From assembly GCA_011375275.1 (NCBI GenBank), contig DRLW01000031.1:1-5219 (forward strand): DNA of 5,219 nt. Reading direction: 5' to 3'. Below, in pieces: positions 1 through 5,219 of this stretch; within the stretch, counting starts at the first letter, position 1, and every line of letters begins with the position of its first letter. Both the position numbers and the translations under genes were made by a program. The notes beneath the pieces are model-generated. The model saw only the letters and a program-made list of their open reading frames with translations, searched no databases and was not told where the DNA came from. This DNA comes from Bacteroidota bacterium. Its GTDB lineage: Bacteria > Zhuqueibacterota > Zhuqueibacteria > Zhuqueibacterales > Geothermadaptataceae.

Positions 1-875
1 CCGGCCTGGGGTTGTGTAATCGTGGCCACAGGAGGCTGATTGACTGCACCACTGCTCACGGTTATTTCGATCGAGTCTGAACCGGTTGCCCCGTCATCAT
101 CCGTCACCGTCAGGGTGGCGGTATATGTTCCTGCATCTGTATAAGTGTGGCTCGGATCGGCGATCGAGGCACTGGTGCCATCACCGAAATCCCAGGCATA
201 GCTGGTAATCGTGCCATCGCTGTCTGTGGAGTTGGAGCCGGTGAACTGCACGTCCAGCGGAGCTGTTCCGGAGGTCGGATCGGCTTCGGCTACGGCGGTT
301 GGAGGCTGGTTGGCCGCACCACCGACCGTGATAGATACTCGCGCGGTATCTGTCAGGCCTTCGCTGTCCTGCACCACGAGTTTGAGCACGTGCGGACCAT
401 CCATCTGCGTCGTCGCGGTTCCTGAGGTCACACCTGTCGCCACGACAACATCGTTCTGACCGTTGGGAAGATCGACCAACCAGGTAAAATTAGCCGCCGG
501 CAGCGTCCCGTCTTCCGGGTCGGTTCCGGTTCCGCTGTAACTGATCGTTGCTCCTGAAGGATAGCTCGCACCGTCTGCGGGCTGGGTTATGGTCGCTGTC
601 GGCGGTTGGTTGGCTGCGGGTGCCGTAACTGAAATCCTGACCGTATCCGTATCTGTTGCACCGGCATCATCGGTTACGGTCAGCACGGCTGAATAGTCCC
701 CCTCGGTGGAATACGTATGGGTGGTATCGGCGACCGACGCTGTCGTGCCGTCACCAAAATCCCAGGCATAACTGGAAATCGTGCCATCGGCATCACTGCT
801 GTTGCTACCGGTGAACGATACCTCCAAAGGTGCCGCACCTGACTGCGGCGTTGCTTCTGCAACCGCTGTCGGTGG
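1..875 (-). repeat. Tandem PKD + Ig-like module, period 570 nt (190 codons)
   Basis: The coding sequence for residues 671-860 (nt 875-306) is followed by a second copy that begins at residue 861 (nt 305) and runs off the left edge. Landmarks recur at exactly 190-codon spacing: PPTAVAEA at 671 and 861, WDFGDGT at 708 and 898, and N-Q-P-P-x-A-T-I-T-Q-P at 759 and 949. By hand alignment about 58 of 83 residues of the two PKD units are identical, while the nucleotide sequences have diverged more. This suggests an older duplication kept in register, with further copies likely beyond the window. Confidence 0.85.
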
Positions 876-2885
876 CGTATTCGCAACACCGGTAGTGGCG
901 CTGGCTTCGTTGCTTGCCGGTGAATCACCGGCAGCATTATACGCGAAAACCCGGTACGTATATGCCGTTGATGTTGCCAAGCCGGTATCGGAGTATGCCG
1001 TGGTGTTCGCAGCGACGGTCGCTATTTGTGCAAAGCTGGTATTCGCCAGCCTGCGTTCGATACGAAAACCGGTTTCATTGCTCGACTGGTCAAGCCAGCT
1101 CAGATCGATCGTAGTCTCTCCGGCTGCGCTGGCGCTGAGGTTAGCCGGGGCAGCCGGTGGGTCATTTGCACCGGGCGCAGTGGTCGCCGTCGCCTCGTTG
1201 GAATAAGCGGAATTGAGATCAGCATTGTAGGCATAAACACGATAAACATAGGTCGTGTTCGAAGACACTGTCATATCGGCAAAAGTTGTGCTGTTTGCAG
1301 CCGTGCTGTCCACGACGGCAAACGCGGAATCTCCCTGCACTTTGCGCTCGATGACAAAACCGTCCTCGTTATCAGACTGGTCAGTCCAGGAAAGATCGAC
1401 CAGCGTATCTCCCGAGGCAGTCGCAACGAGGTTAGCCGGCGCAGCCACAGGCGGGGAGCTGTTCGTCACCGGGACTTCGTACCAGTCGATGTATGGCGCC
1501 AGTCCGGGCGCGCGCGTAAACTGGCCGTTCGTGCCCATGGCTTTGATATAGTAGTAAATCTGCTGTGCATCTGCCGGCGGGGTGATAGTAAACTCATAGA
1601 CGTTTGCCGTTCCTGTCGCTACGATCGCTTCCTGCTGCCAGGGAGCGCTTTTGCTGGTGCGCCAGTACACGGCCGAGCTGGCAACATCGACCGAGGGGCC
1701 GTTGATGACTTCAAACGTCGCGGTCAAAGGCTGGTTGGCATCGTAGTGCACATCCGGAGGATCATGGCGCAGGCCCGGGCCGTCGCCGAGGTAGTCGAGC
1801 ACGTATAAACCGCGCTTACGGTCCGTATAGAGCACATTACGTGAGGGCAGATAAGGGAACGCCTGCCAGCCCCCGCGCAGGAGTCCGTCAGAATTGGGAT
1901 TATCATTATCGAAAACTCCCACCTGCACGACGCTGTCCGGATTGCTGGCATCAGCCACACGAAAACCATCACGCCAGTAGGACATGTAGATGAGATCACC
2001 GTACCAGAAAGAGCGGTGAATAGAGGTTTCCCCTTCGTAATTCGTGGGTGTGGCGAACTCAGAGATCAGCGTCGTCGGGCCGGGGCCGGAAACATCCCAC
2101 AGTTTCAGGTGCCCCCCGGGAAACTCCTGATCCGAAATGAGCACTGTACCGGCATCATTGAGCCAGCCGCCGTGCGCTTTCGTGCCAACGGTGATGGTTT
2201 CTTTGATAAAAACATTTTTAAAATCCGAGATATCGACGATATCACACCCCCCGCCAAAATACCAGCCGTACAGGGTATTGCCGCGAATATATGAGTGATG
2301 ATATGCGCCGGGAAATGAGCTCACCTCAACGGGATTGACCGGATCGGAAATATCCAGAAAGAAGTTTTTTATACCCGAGGGTGCGCCATCGACATCGCTG
2401 AGATGCAAAAGGGTGTCGGCGATAAAAATGCCGTAAACGCTGGAAAAATTAGGCTGGTACAGGGTTTCTGTAAAAGCATTGGCAGGGTCTTTTGCGTTGA
2501 TAATCTGCAACGGGCCCGGACGCATGATCGCGTAAATATATCCCTTGCTGTACTGTGCATAGTAGAGCCTGTCAGTTCCTGCAGGCATGGGCACAAAGGA
2601 GACCTCGACCGGATTCGACGGGTCTGTCACTTCGACGATCGAAATGCCCGCATCAGTTATCGGCACAAGGGCATACTCGCGATCATCCTGCGTAAAACCC
2701 CAGACGCCTGCCACAGAACGGTCTGCCGGGCTGCGATAGGAAAGGTCGATAAAACCGAGTTGTTGCACATTCTCAACGATCGGTGTCTGAGCGGAGAGTT
2801 GTGCAAAAGGCTTCGCCCAAAGGACCAAGGCAGTCAGACACAAACGCCCGGTGAGTGAAACAAAGGTCGTTATTGATTTTTTCAT
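1..2885 (-). CDS. Secreted LVIVD/choice-of-anchor-B-like beta-propeller protein with FN3 and PKD domains (C-terminus beyond window)
   Basis: A single uninterrupted frame reads from ATG at 2885 through 961 codons to the left edge, so the protein is partial at its C-terminus. An in-frame TAG lies two codons before this ATG, which limits the start, and a signal peptide follows at once. Visible order: signal peptide 1-32; propeller about 41-368 with repeated 'D-I-S-D-P-x-N-P-V-E-V' blades (near 86-97, 178-189, 310-324); a beta-rich linking domain about 376-473; FN3 478-569 and 575-665; PKD 671-754 (WDFGDGT at 708-714); Ig-like 759-857; PKD 861-944 (WDFGDGT at 898-904); start of another Ig-like unit from 949. 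The propeller resembles bacterial 'choice-of-anchor B' proteins, e.g. AHGGWLNDAGTVLISDQE (237-254) and a terminal 'GLYVLDYL' strand. It is probably exported and displayed at or released from the cell surface. Binding or adhesion is inferred; no enzymatic motif was seen. A C-terminal sorting domain is expected but not visible. Its own promoter and the upstream terminator suggest separate transcription from gdhA. Confidence 0.9.
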   Translation of the reverse strand, partial: MKKSITTFVSLTGRLCLTALVLWAKPFAQLSAQTPIVENVQQLGFIDLSYRSPADRSVAGVWGFTQDDREYALVPITDAGISIVEVTDPSNPVEVSFVPMPAGTDRLYYAQYSKGYIYAIMRPGPLQIINAKDPANAFTETLYQPNFSSVYGIFIADTLLHLSDVDGAPSGIKNFFLDISDPVNPVEVSSFPGAYHHSYIRGNTLYGWYFGGGCDIVDISDFKNVFIKETITVGTKAHGGWLNDAGTVLISDQEFPGGHLKLWDVSGPGPTTLISEFATPTNYEGETSIHRSFWYGDLIYMSYWRDGFRVADASNPDSVVQVGVFDNDNPNSDGLLRGGWQAFPYLPSRNVLYTDRKRGLYVLDYLGDGPGLRHDPPDVHYDANQPLTATFEVINGPSVDVASSAVYWRTSKSAPWQQEAIVATGTANVYEFTITPPADAQQIYYYIKAMGTNGQFTRAPGLAPYIDWYEVPVTNSSPPVAAPANLVATASGDTLVDLSWTDQSDNEDGFVIERKVQGDSAFAVVDSTAANSTTFADMTVSSNTTYVYRVYAYNADLNSAYSNEATATTAPGANDPPAAPANLSASAAGETTIDLSWLDQSSNETGFRIERRLANTSFAQIATVAANTTAYSDTGLATSTAYTYRVFAYNAAGDSPASNEASATTGVANTPPTAVAEATPQSGAAPLEVSFTGSNSSDADGTISSYAWDFGDGTTASVADTTHTYSTEGDYSAVLTVTDDAGATDTDTVRISVTAPAANQPPTATITQPADGASYPSGATISYSGTGTDPEDGTLPAANFTWLVDLPNGQNDVVVATGVTSGTATTQMDGPHVLKLVVQDSEGLTDTARVSITVGGAANQPPTAVAEADPTSGTAPLDVQFTGSNSTDSDGTITSYAWDFGDGTSASIADPSHTYTDAGTYTATLTVTDDDGATGSDSIEITVSSGAVNQPPVATITQPQA
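891..1454 (-). repeat. Two tandem fibronectin type III domains
   Basis: Residues 478-569 and 575-665 are two FN3 domains. The shared blocks are PANL-A-A-G/D-T-DLSW-DQS-NE-GF-IER, then a Y-T-Y/V-Y-R-V-AYN strand and S-NEA-ATT at the end. The conserved tryptophans (W500, W597) are 97 codons (291 nt) apart. The short linkers (P-G-A-N-D-P-P and T-G-V-A-N-T-P-P) are proline-containing hinges typical of extracellular domain strings. Confidence 0.85.
2790..2885 (-). other. Signal peptide of the secreted propeller protein
   Basis: Residues 1-32 show a basic start (M-K-K), a mid arginine at 14, then the hydrophobic run L-C-L-T-A-L-V-L-W-A (15-24). A small-residue cleavage region follows near L-S-A (30-32), before Q33. 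The hydrophobic core is short and followed by K25-P26, so the exact cleavage site is uncertain. The extracellular domain content supports Sec-dependent export. C16 is not followed by a mature, lipoprotein-like sequence, so a lipobox is unlikely. Confidence 0.7.
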
Positions 2886-2968
2886 GGCTACCTATTTAAA
2901 CAAACGGGTCCGTGATTCCCCCGGATACTCCCCTAACTGGTGAGCCCGGTGTCCTGTACAGTAGCCAT
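2884..2968 (-). promoter_or_regulatory. Candidate structured leader and ribosome binding region of the propeller gene
   Basis: On the transcribed strand an ATGGCTAC at 2968-2961 is perfectly complementary to GTAGCCAT at 2891-2884. The second arm includes the last base of the weak Shine-Dalgarno AGG (2893-2891) and the first two bases of the ATG start. Between the arms lies a smaller possible hairpin, CTCACC-AGTTA-GGGGAG, with one A-G mismatch, and a TCCG/CGGA pair. If it forms, the long-range stem would hide the start site. I do not recognise a known riboswitch class here. An 8-bp match over this distance could also arise by chance. Confidence 0.3.
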
Positions 2969-3006
2969 CCTTGGGCAAAAATATGCTTCCATGCGATGAT
3001 ATTATT

Positions 3007-3035
3007 TTTATAAGAGGCAGGCAAAAGAGTGACAG
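3007..3035 (-). promoter_or_regulatory. Possible sigma-70-type promoter of the propeller gene
   Basis: Read on the minus strand, CTGTCA (3035-3030) and TATAAA (3012-3007) are separated by 17 nt. The -35 box matches TTGACA at four of six positions and the -10 box matches TATAAT at five. Transcription would begin near 3000, leaving a leader of about 115 nt that includes the inverted repeat near the start codon. The AT-rich stretch just after it (TAATAT) offers alternative -10 boxes with poorer spacing. If the host is a Bacteroidetes-type organism its promoter consensus differs and this call weakens. Confidence 0.4.
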
Positions 3036-3231
3036 AAAATACTCGCTCTGTTCCCCGGGGCAGAGGAGCCGGTCATCTCTTTTTGCTCAGTAGGAGCGTA
3101 CATGACACAGCCAGAGTCTTACACTCATGTCGGCATACAGTACACGCACAGCACAGGCAATGCAGAAGTTTTTAATAAAAAAGCTATTACCCCAACTTTA
3201 TTCACAACTTAAAGTTACGTACACGCCCGGC

Positions 3232-3274
3232 CGGAGAGGCAACTCCGGAGTTCTCCGCCGCCGGTGACGCGGAG
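3232..3274. repeat. GC-rich overlapping inverted repeats
   Basis: Three overlapping palindromic pieces lie together. AACTCCGGAGTT (3241-3252) is a perfect 12-base palindrome. It sits inside the arms CGGAGA (3232-3237) and TCTCCG (3252-3257). The following CTCCGC (3253-3258) pairs with GCGGAG (3269-3274). The pieces can form alternative, mutually exclusive hairpins. No T-tract follows on either strand, so this is not a standard terminator. Confidence 0.5.
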
Positions 3275-3311
3275 GGGGAGCTGACGAGACAGGCGCTGCA
3301 GCGATCACGGC

Positions 3312-3344
3312 AAAAAAAAGCCCGGGAGCTGATCACGCCCGGGC
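3312..3344 (-). terminator. Rho-independent terminator of gdhA
   Basis: Read on the minus strand, GCCCGGG (3344-3338) and CCCGGGC (3326-3320) form a perfect 7-bp all-GC stem with an 11-nt loop, followed at once by eight T residues (3319-3312). It begins about 29 nt after the gdhA stop codon. This is a textbook intrinsic terminator, and it separates gdhA from the downstream secreted-protein gene. Confidence 0.93.
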
Positions 3345-3372
3345 ATTTTCGCAACGATTCGCTTACTGCGCT

Positions 3373-4722
3373 TCAGACCACGCCATAAGCCAGCATGGCA
3401 TCCGCAACCTTGATGAAGCCAGCGACGTTGGCGCCGTCAACATAGTTGACGAAATCGCCTTTATTGCCATACGTCACACACTTCTTATGGATTTTTTTCA
3501 TGATATCGCGCAATTTGTTATCCAGCTCTTCACGCGTCCACGACAGCCGCATGCTGTTCTGGGTCATCTCCAGGCCGGAAACAGCAACACCACCGGCATT
3601 GGCTGCTTTACCCGGGCCATAGAGAATCTTATTTTTCAGGAACAGATCCATTCCCTCGATCGTCGTCGGCATGTTCGCTCCTTCGGAAACGACAAAGCAG
3701 CCATTATCGAGCAGGGCCTTGGCATCACTGCCCTCGATCTCGTTCTGCGTGGCACAGGGCAAAGCAACCTGACAGGGAACATGCCACGGTCGCTGGCCTT
3801 CGTGATATTCACAGCCAAAATGTTCCGCATACTCCCGGATGCGCCCCCGGCGGACGTTTTTCAGCTCTTTCACATACTCGAGCTTTTCTCTGTCAATACC
3901 CTCGGGGTCATAGATGAAGCCGGAGGAGTCCGACAGGGTAATCACTTTCGCGCCCAGGTCGAGAGCTTTTTCCACCGCATACTGCGCCACATTACCCGAA
4001 CCCGAGACCACACAAACCTTCCCCTTGAGAGAATCGCCTCGGCTGTTGAGCATTTCTTCAGCAAAATAGACGCAGCCATAGCCGGTTGCTTCGGTGCGGA
4101 TCAGGCTGCCGCCAAAGGCCAGCCCCTTGCCGGTGAGCACGCCGGTGAACTCATTGGCGATACGCTTGTACTGGCCGAAGAGATAGCTGATCTCGCGCGC
4201 GCCTACGCCGATATCACCGGCAGGGACATCACAGTCCTTGCCGATATGCCGGAACAGCTCGGTCATGAACGCCTGACAGAAACGCATCACCTCCATATCC
4301 GACTTGCCCTTTGGATCGAAGTTCGCCCCGCCTTTGGCACCACCCATGGGCAGAGTCGTCAGGCTGTTTTTGAAAACCTGCTCAAATCCGAGAAACTTCA
4401 GGATGCTCAAACTCACCGTCGGGTGATAGCGAATCCCGCCTTTGTACGGCCCGATCGCATTGTTGAACTGCACGCGGTAGCCGCGGTTAACGCGAATATT
4501 CCCGTGGTCATCCACCCAGTTTACCCGGAAGATGATGATCCGGTCCGGCTCGGTCATCCGCTGGAGAATTTTGGCATCCTTGTACTTGCGGTTGTCCTCC
4601 ACAAAAGGCATGATCGATTTGGCGACCTCATAGACCGCCTGGTGAAATTCCGTTTCACCCGGATTCCGTTCCTCGACATCCTGCATGAACTTCTTCACTT
4701 CAGCTTCGATTGCATTGGCCAT
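3373..4722 (-). CDS. gdhA: NADP-type glutamate dehydrogenase, hexameric class
   Basis: GdhA catalyses reversible reductive amination of 2-oxoglutarate with ammonium to L-glutamate, and sits in the cytoplasm as a hexamer. The 449 residues match the usual length of the small hexameric class (about 447-450), and the gene is complete. The N-terminal substrate domain (about 1-200) carries the lysine motifs GPYKGG (K94), F-K-N-S (K118) and LPMGGAKGG (K130), then PAGDIGVGAREI with the catalytic-type Asp170. The Rossmann domain (about 205-380) has GSGNVAQ at 241-247 and LSDSSG at 263-268; the D-S-S-G after the second strand is typical of NADP-preferring members. SEGANMPTT (346-354) and P-G-K-A-A-N-A-G-G-V (370-379) complete the family signature. 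NADP preference is inferred from motif and subfamily. The start is supported by AAGGAG six bases upstream. The gene is monocistronic, with its own promoter and terminator. The assigned role is ammonium assimilation. Confidence 0.97.
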   Translation of the reverse strand: MANAIEAEVKKFMQDVEERNPGETEFHQAVYEVAKSIMPFVEDNRKYKDAKILQRMTEPDRIIIFRVNWVDDHGNIRVNRGYRVQFNNAIGPYKGGIRYHPTVSLSILKFLGFEQVFKNSLTTLPMGGAKGGANFDPKGKSDMEVMRFCQAFMTELFRHIGKDCDVPAGDIGVGAREISYLFGQYKRIANEFTGVLTGKGLAFGGSLIRTEATGYGCVYFAEEMLNSRGDSLKGKVCVVSGSGNVAQYAVEKALDLGAKVITLSDSSGFIYDPEGIDREKLEYVKELKNVRRGRIREYAEHFGCEYHEGQRPWHVPCQVALPCATQNEIEGSDAKALLDNGCFVVSEGANMPTTIEGMDLFLKNKILYGPGKAANAGGVAVSGLEMTQNSMRLSWTREELDNKLRDIMKKIHKKCVTYGNKGDFVNYVDGANVAGFIKVADAMLAYGVV

Positions 4723-4728
4723 AGCTAG

Positions 4729-4734
4729 CTCCTT
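4729..4734 (-). promoter_or_regulatory. Ribosome binding site of gdhA
   Basis: AAGGAG on the minus strand lies six bases before the ATG at 4722. This strong Shine-Dalgarno sequence at good spacing fixes the gdhA start. Confidence 0.85.
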
Positions 4735-4765
4735 GACATGAAGAAAGATTCTGGAATTACCCCAA

Positions 4766-4791
4766 CCTGATAATGACGCCAGTCAATCAGG
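4766..4791 (-). promoter_or_regulatory. Hairpin in the gdhA 5' leader
   Basis: On the transcript, CCTGAT-TGAC-TGGC-GTCA-TT-ATCAGG forms a stem of ten base pairs with a two-base bulge and a four-base loop. It lies inside the roughly 97-nt leader, about 44 bases before the start codon and away from the Shine-Dalgarno. No T-tract follows, so it is not an attenuator terminator. It could be a stability element or a protein-binding site; function is unknown. Confidence 0.5.
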
Positions 4792-4825
4792 CGCAAATTT
4801 GAGACAGGGCTTTTAGAAAAATAGC

Positions 4826-4854
4826 ATTGTAAATGCCTGCTGTCACAGTGTCAA
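4826..4854 (-). promoter_or_regulatory. Sigma-70-type promoter of gdhA
   Basis: On the minus strand a perfect TTGACA (4854-4849) is followed after exactly 17 bases by TACAAT (4831-4826), which matches TATAAT at five of six positions. The predicted start is near 4819, giving a leader of about 97 nt. The sequence upstream is A/T-rich in patches (AAAATTTC). This is the best-supported promoter in the window and fits a highly expressed housekeeping enzyme. Confidence 0.8.
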
Positions 4855-4868
4855 GACAATTCTGACAC
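4848..4868. promoter_or_regulatory. Operator-like inverted repeat overlapping the gdhA -35 box
   Basis: GTGTCA (4848-4853) and TGACAC (4863-4868) are a perfect 6-bp inverted repeat with a 9-bp spacer. The half-site centres are 15 bp apart, and one half-site overlaps the -35 element. The placement would suit a repressor. The family of the regulator cannot be named, and a 6-bp repeat can occur by chance. Confidence 0.25.
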
Positions 4869-4919
4869 AGGAGAAATTCCTGCTCGCGAAAGAAATTTTG
4901 GCTCTTCTTCAAATCGAGT

Positions 4920-4945
4920 CGGTTGATTTTACGTTGGTGCAACCG
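4920..4945. repeat. Short inverted repeat CGGTTG/CAACCG
   Basis: CGGTTG (4920-4925) and CAACCG (4940-4945) are perfect 6-bp arms around a 14-base loop. It lies directly before another hairpin and belongs to the same repeat-rich stretch. Confidence 0.4.
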
Positions 4946-4949
4946 GCGG

Positions 4950-4983
4950 GTCGCGATACGTGTTGTCCGGGATGTACCGCGAC
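4950..4983. repeat. Imperfect inverted repeat sharing an arm with the next palindrome
   Basis: GTCGCGATAC (4950-4959) pairs with GTACCGCGAC (4974-4983) at nine of ten positions around a 14-base loop. The right arm also forms the left part of the palindrome at 4978-4995, so the two hairpins are mutually exclusive. Confidence 0.45.
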
Positions 4984-4995
4984 ATTCATGTCGCG
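4978..4995. repeat. Palindromic repeat CGCGACAT-TC-ATGTCGCG, copy 1
   Basis: Perfect 8-bp arms flank a central TC. GTAC at 4974-4977 and GTAC at 4998-5001 can extend the stem past a two-base bulge. The 18-base core at 4979-4996 is repeated exactly at 5049-5066. Confidence 0.75.
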
Positions 4996-5048
4996 CTGTA
5001 CGATACTTCTCATTGTTCAGGATGTTTTTCAGGGCGGAAGACTGAGAT

Positions 5049-5064
5049 GCGACATTCATGTCGC
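5049..5064. repeat. Palindromic repeat GCGACAT-TC-ATGTCGC, copy 2
   Basis: The arms of 7 bp around TC match copy 1, and the exact identity runs 18 bases (5049-5066). The copies lie 70 bp apart in the same orientation. The flanking sequence is different, so what repeats is the palindrome and not a longer unit. Confidence 0.75.
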
Positions 5065-5140
5065 GCGGCATGGTTTTCCCACAAATGCACCGGGGCCAAA
5101 AGCCAAAATCCGCCGGTTCCAGATAACAGACAGGCAACCC

Positions 5141-5186
5141 GTAGGGGCGACCGGCGGGTCGCCCCAACACCGACGGTCGCCCCTAC
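5141..5186. repeat. Inverted repeat GTAGGGGCGACC/GGTCGCCCCTAC
   Basis: Perfect 12-bp arms (5141-5152 and 5175-5186) flank 22 bases. Inside, GGGGCGAC (5144-5151) can pair instead with GTCGCCCC (5158-5165), so two alternative hairpins compete. ACCGGCGGGTCGC within it (5150-5162) recurs at 4942-4954. The form is that of a REP-like intergenic element. I recall similar GTAGGGGCGAC palindromes in other environmental genomes, but this is memory and not a search result. Confidence 0.7.
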
Positions 5187-5219
5187 ACCGCGGATCACAC
5201 CCGGAATTATATCGTCAAC

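Larger units (their letters stand above)
2886..3311. other. Intergenic region between gdhA and the propeller gene
   Basis: This gap of about 430 bases holds no convincing gene. It contains the propeller gene's putative leader and promoter (2886-3035), an AT-rich stretch at 3168-3190, and a GC-rich cluster of palindromes (3225-3275) just beyond the gdhA terminator. A short plus-strand frame at 3102-3212 with a Shine-Dalgarno-like sequence is treated as a finding only. No tRNA or transposon end is visible. Confidence 0.6.
4735..5219. other. Non-coding region upstream of gdhA, rich in inverted repeats
   Basis: This holds no supported gene. The part next to gdhA is its leader and promoter (to about 4870). 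From about 4920 to 5186 there is a string of short inverted and direct repeats. The far right end (5187-5219) shows nothing recognisable. Open frames crossing this stretch on the minus strand translate promoter and palindrome sequence and have no domain-like character. Confidence 0.65.

Noticed and set aside
1026..1808. 260-codon plus-strand frame and other frames over 147-2858
   Set aside because: These are shadows of the long minus-strand gene, whose frame gives continuous FN3, PKD and propeller motifs at expected spacing.
2933..2968. Tiny minus-strand frame MATVQDTGLTS in the propeller gene leader
   Set aside because: The AAGG sits immediately against the ATG, too close for a ribosome binding site. 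At eleven codons there is no support beyond chance.
2886..3000. Cyclic di-GMP (GEMM) riboswitch in the propeller gene leader
   Set aside because: The GC-rich structured leader invited this call, but the conserved core segments of the class are not visible.
3046..3088. Possible plus-strand terminator (AGAG...CTCTTTTT) with a nearby CTCTG/CAGAG palindrome
   Set aside because: The stem is short, with a mismatch, and there is no plus-strand gene to terminate.
3487..4728. 413-codon plus-strand frame opposite gdhA
   Set aside because: It is the antisense shadow of gdhA. The gdhA frame shows all family motifs, while this one has no domain-like character and no own start signals.
4970..5070. CRISPR array from the repeated GCGACAT sequence
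   Set aside because: There are only two copies, the repeats are 18 bases, the single 52-base spacing is too long, and no cas gene is present.
4787..5170. 127-codon minus-strand frame upstream of gdhA
   Set aside because: Its sequence is the translation of the gdhA promoter (TTGACA/TACAAT region), the GCGACAT palindromes and the GTAGGGGCGACC repeat. No ribosome binding site or domain character was seen.
5010..5198. 62-codon minus-strand frame at the right end
   Set aside because: It reads through the same palindromic repeats in another frame; its R/G/V-rich start comes from the GC-rich inverted repeat.

Overview
The window holds two genes, both on the minus strand, plus two non-coding stretches. 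Nothing on the plus strand looks like a convincing gene. From right to left, in the direction of transcription, it contains: (a) a gene-free stretch rich in short inverted repeats (about 4870-5219); (b) a near-consensus sigma-70-type promoter with a roughly 97-nt leader; (c) gdhA, a complete 449-residue hexameric NADP-type glutamate dehydrogenase (3373-4722), closed by a strong rho-independent terminator; (d) a gap of about 430 bases holding GC-rich palindromes, a weaker promoter and a leader that may fold over the start codon of the next gene; (e) a very long gene for a secreted multidomain protein that runs off the left edge (2885 to 1, at least 961 residues).

The secreted protein starts with a signal peptide, followed by a beta-propeller of the LVIVD / 'choice-of-anchor B' kind. 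A linking beta domain, two fibronectin type III domains, and an alternating series of PKD and Ig-like domains come next. The PKD+Ig pair repeats with an exact period of 570 nt (190 codons), and a second Ig-like unit is just starting where the window ends. Its C-terminus, where a sorting or anchoring domain would be expected, is not visible.

The organism is probably an environmental bacterium, known perhaps only from metagenomes, with mid-to-high GC. The surface-protein architecture (choice-of-anchor B propeller plus FN3/PKD) and the palindromic intergenic repeats recall the Fibrobacteres-Chlorobi-Bacteroidetes (FCB) group and neighbours such as Calditrichaeota, Ignavibacteria and KSB1-like lineages. 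This is inference from style only, with no marker gene to confirm it.

The two genes probably do not work together. GdhA is a cytoplasmic ammonium-assimilation enzyme and the other protein is exported. The strong terminator and separate promoters make them independent units that happen to share a strand. I found no defence system, CRISPR array, mobile element gene, tRNA or rRNA. The points most worth a second look are the exact domain-module repetition, the two leader structures and the upstream family of short palindromic repeats. None of them amounts to clear evidence of a new system.
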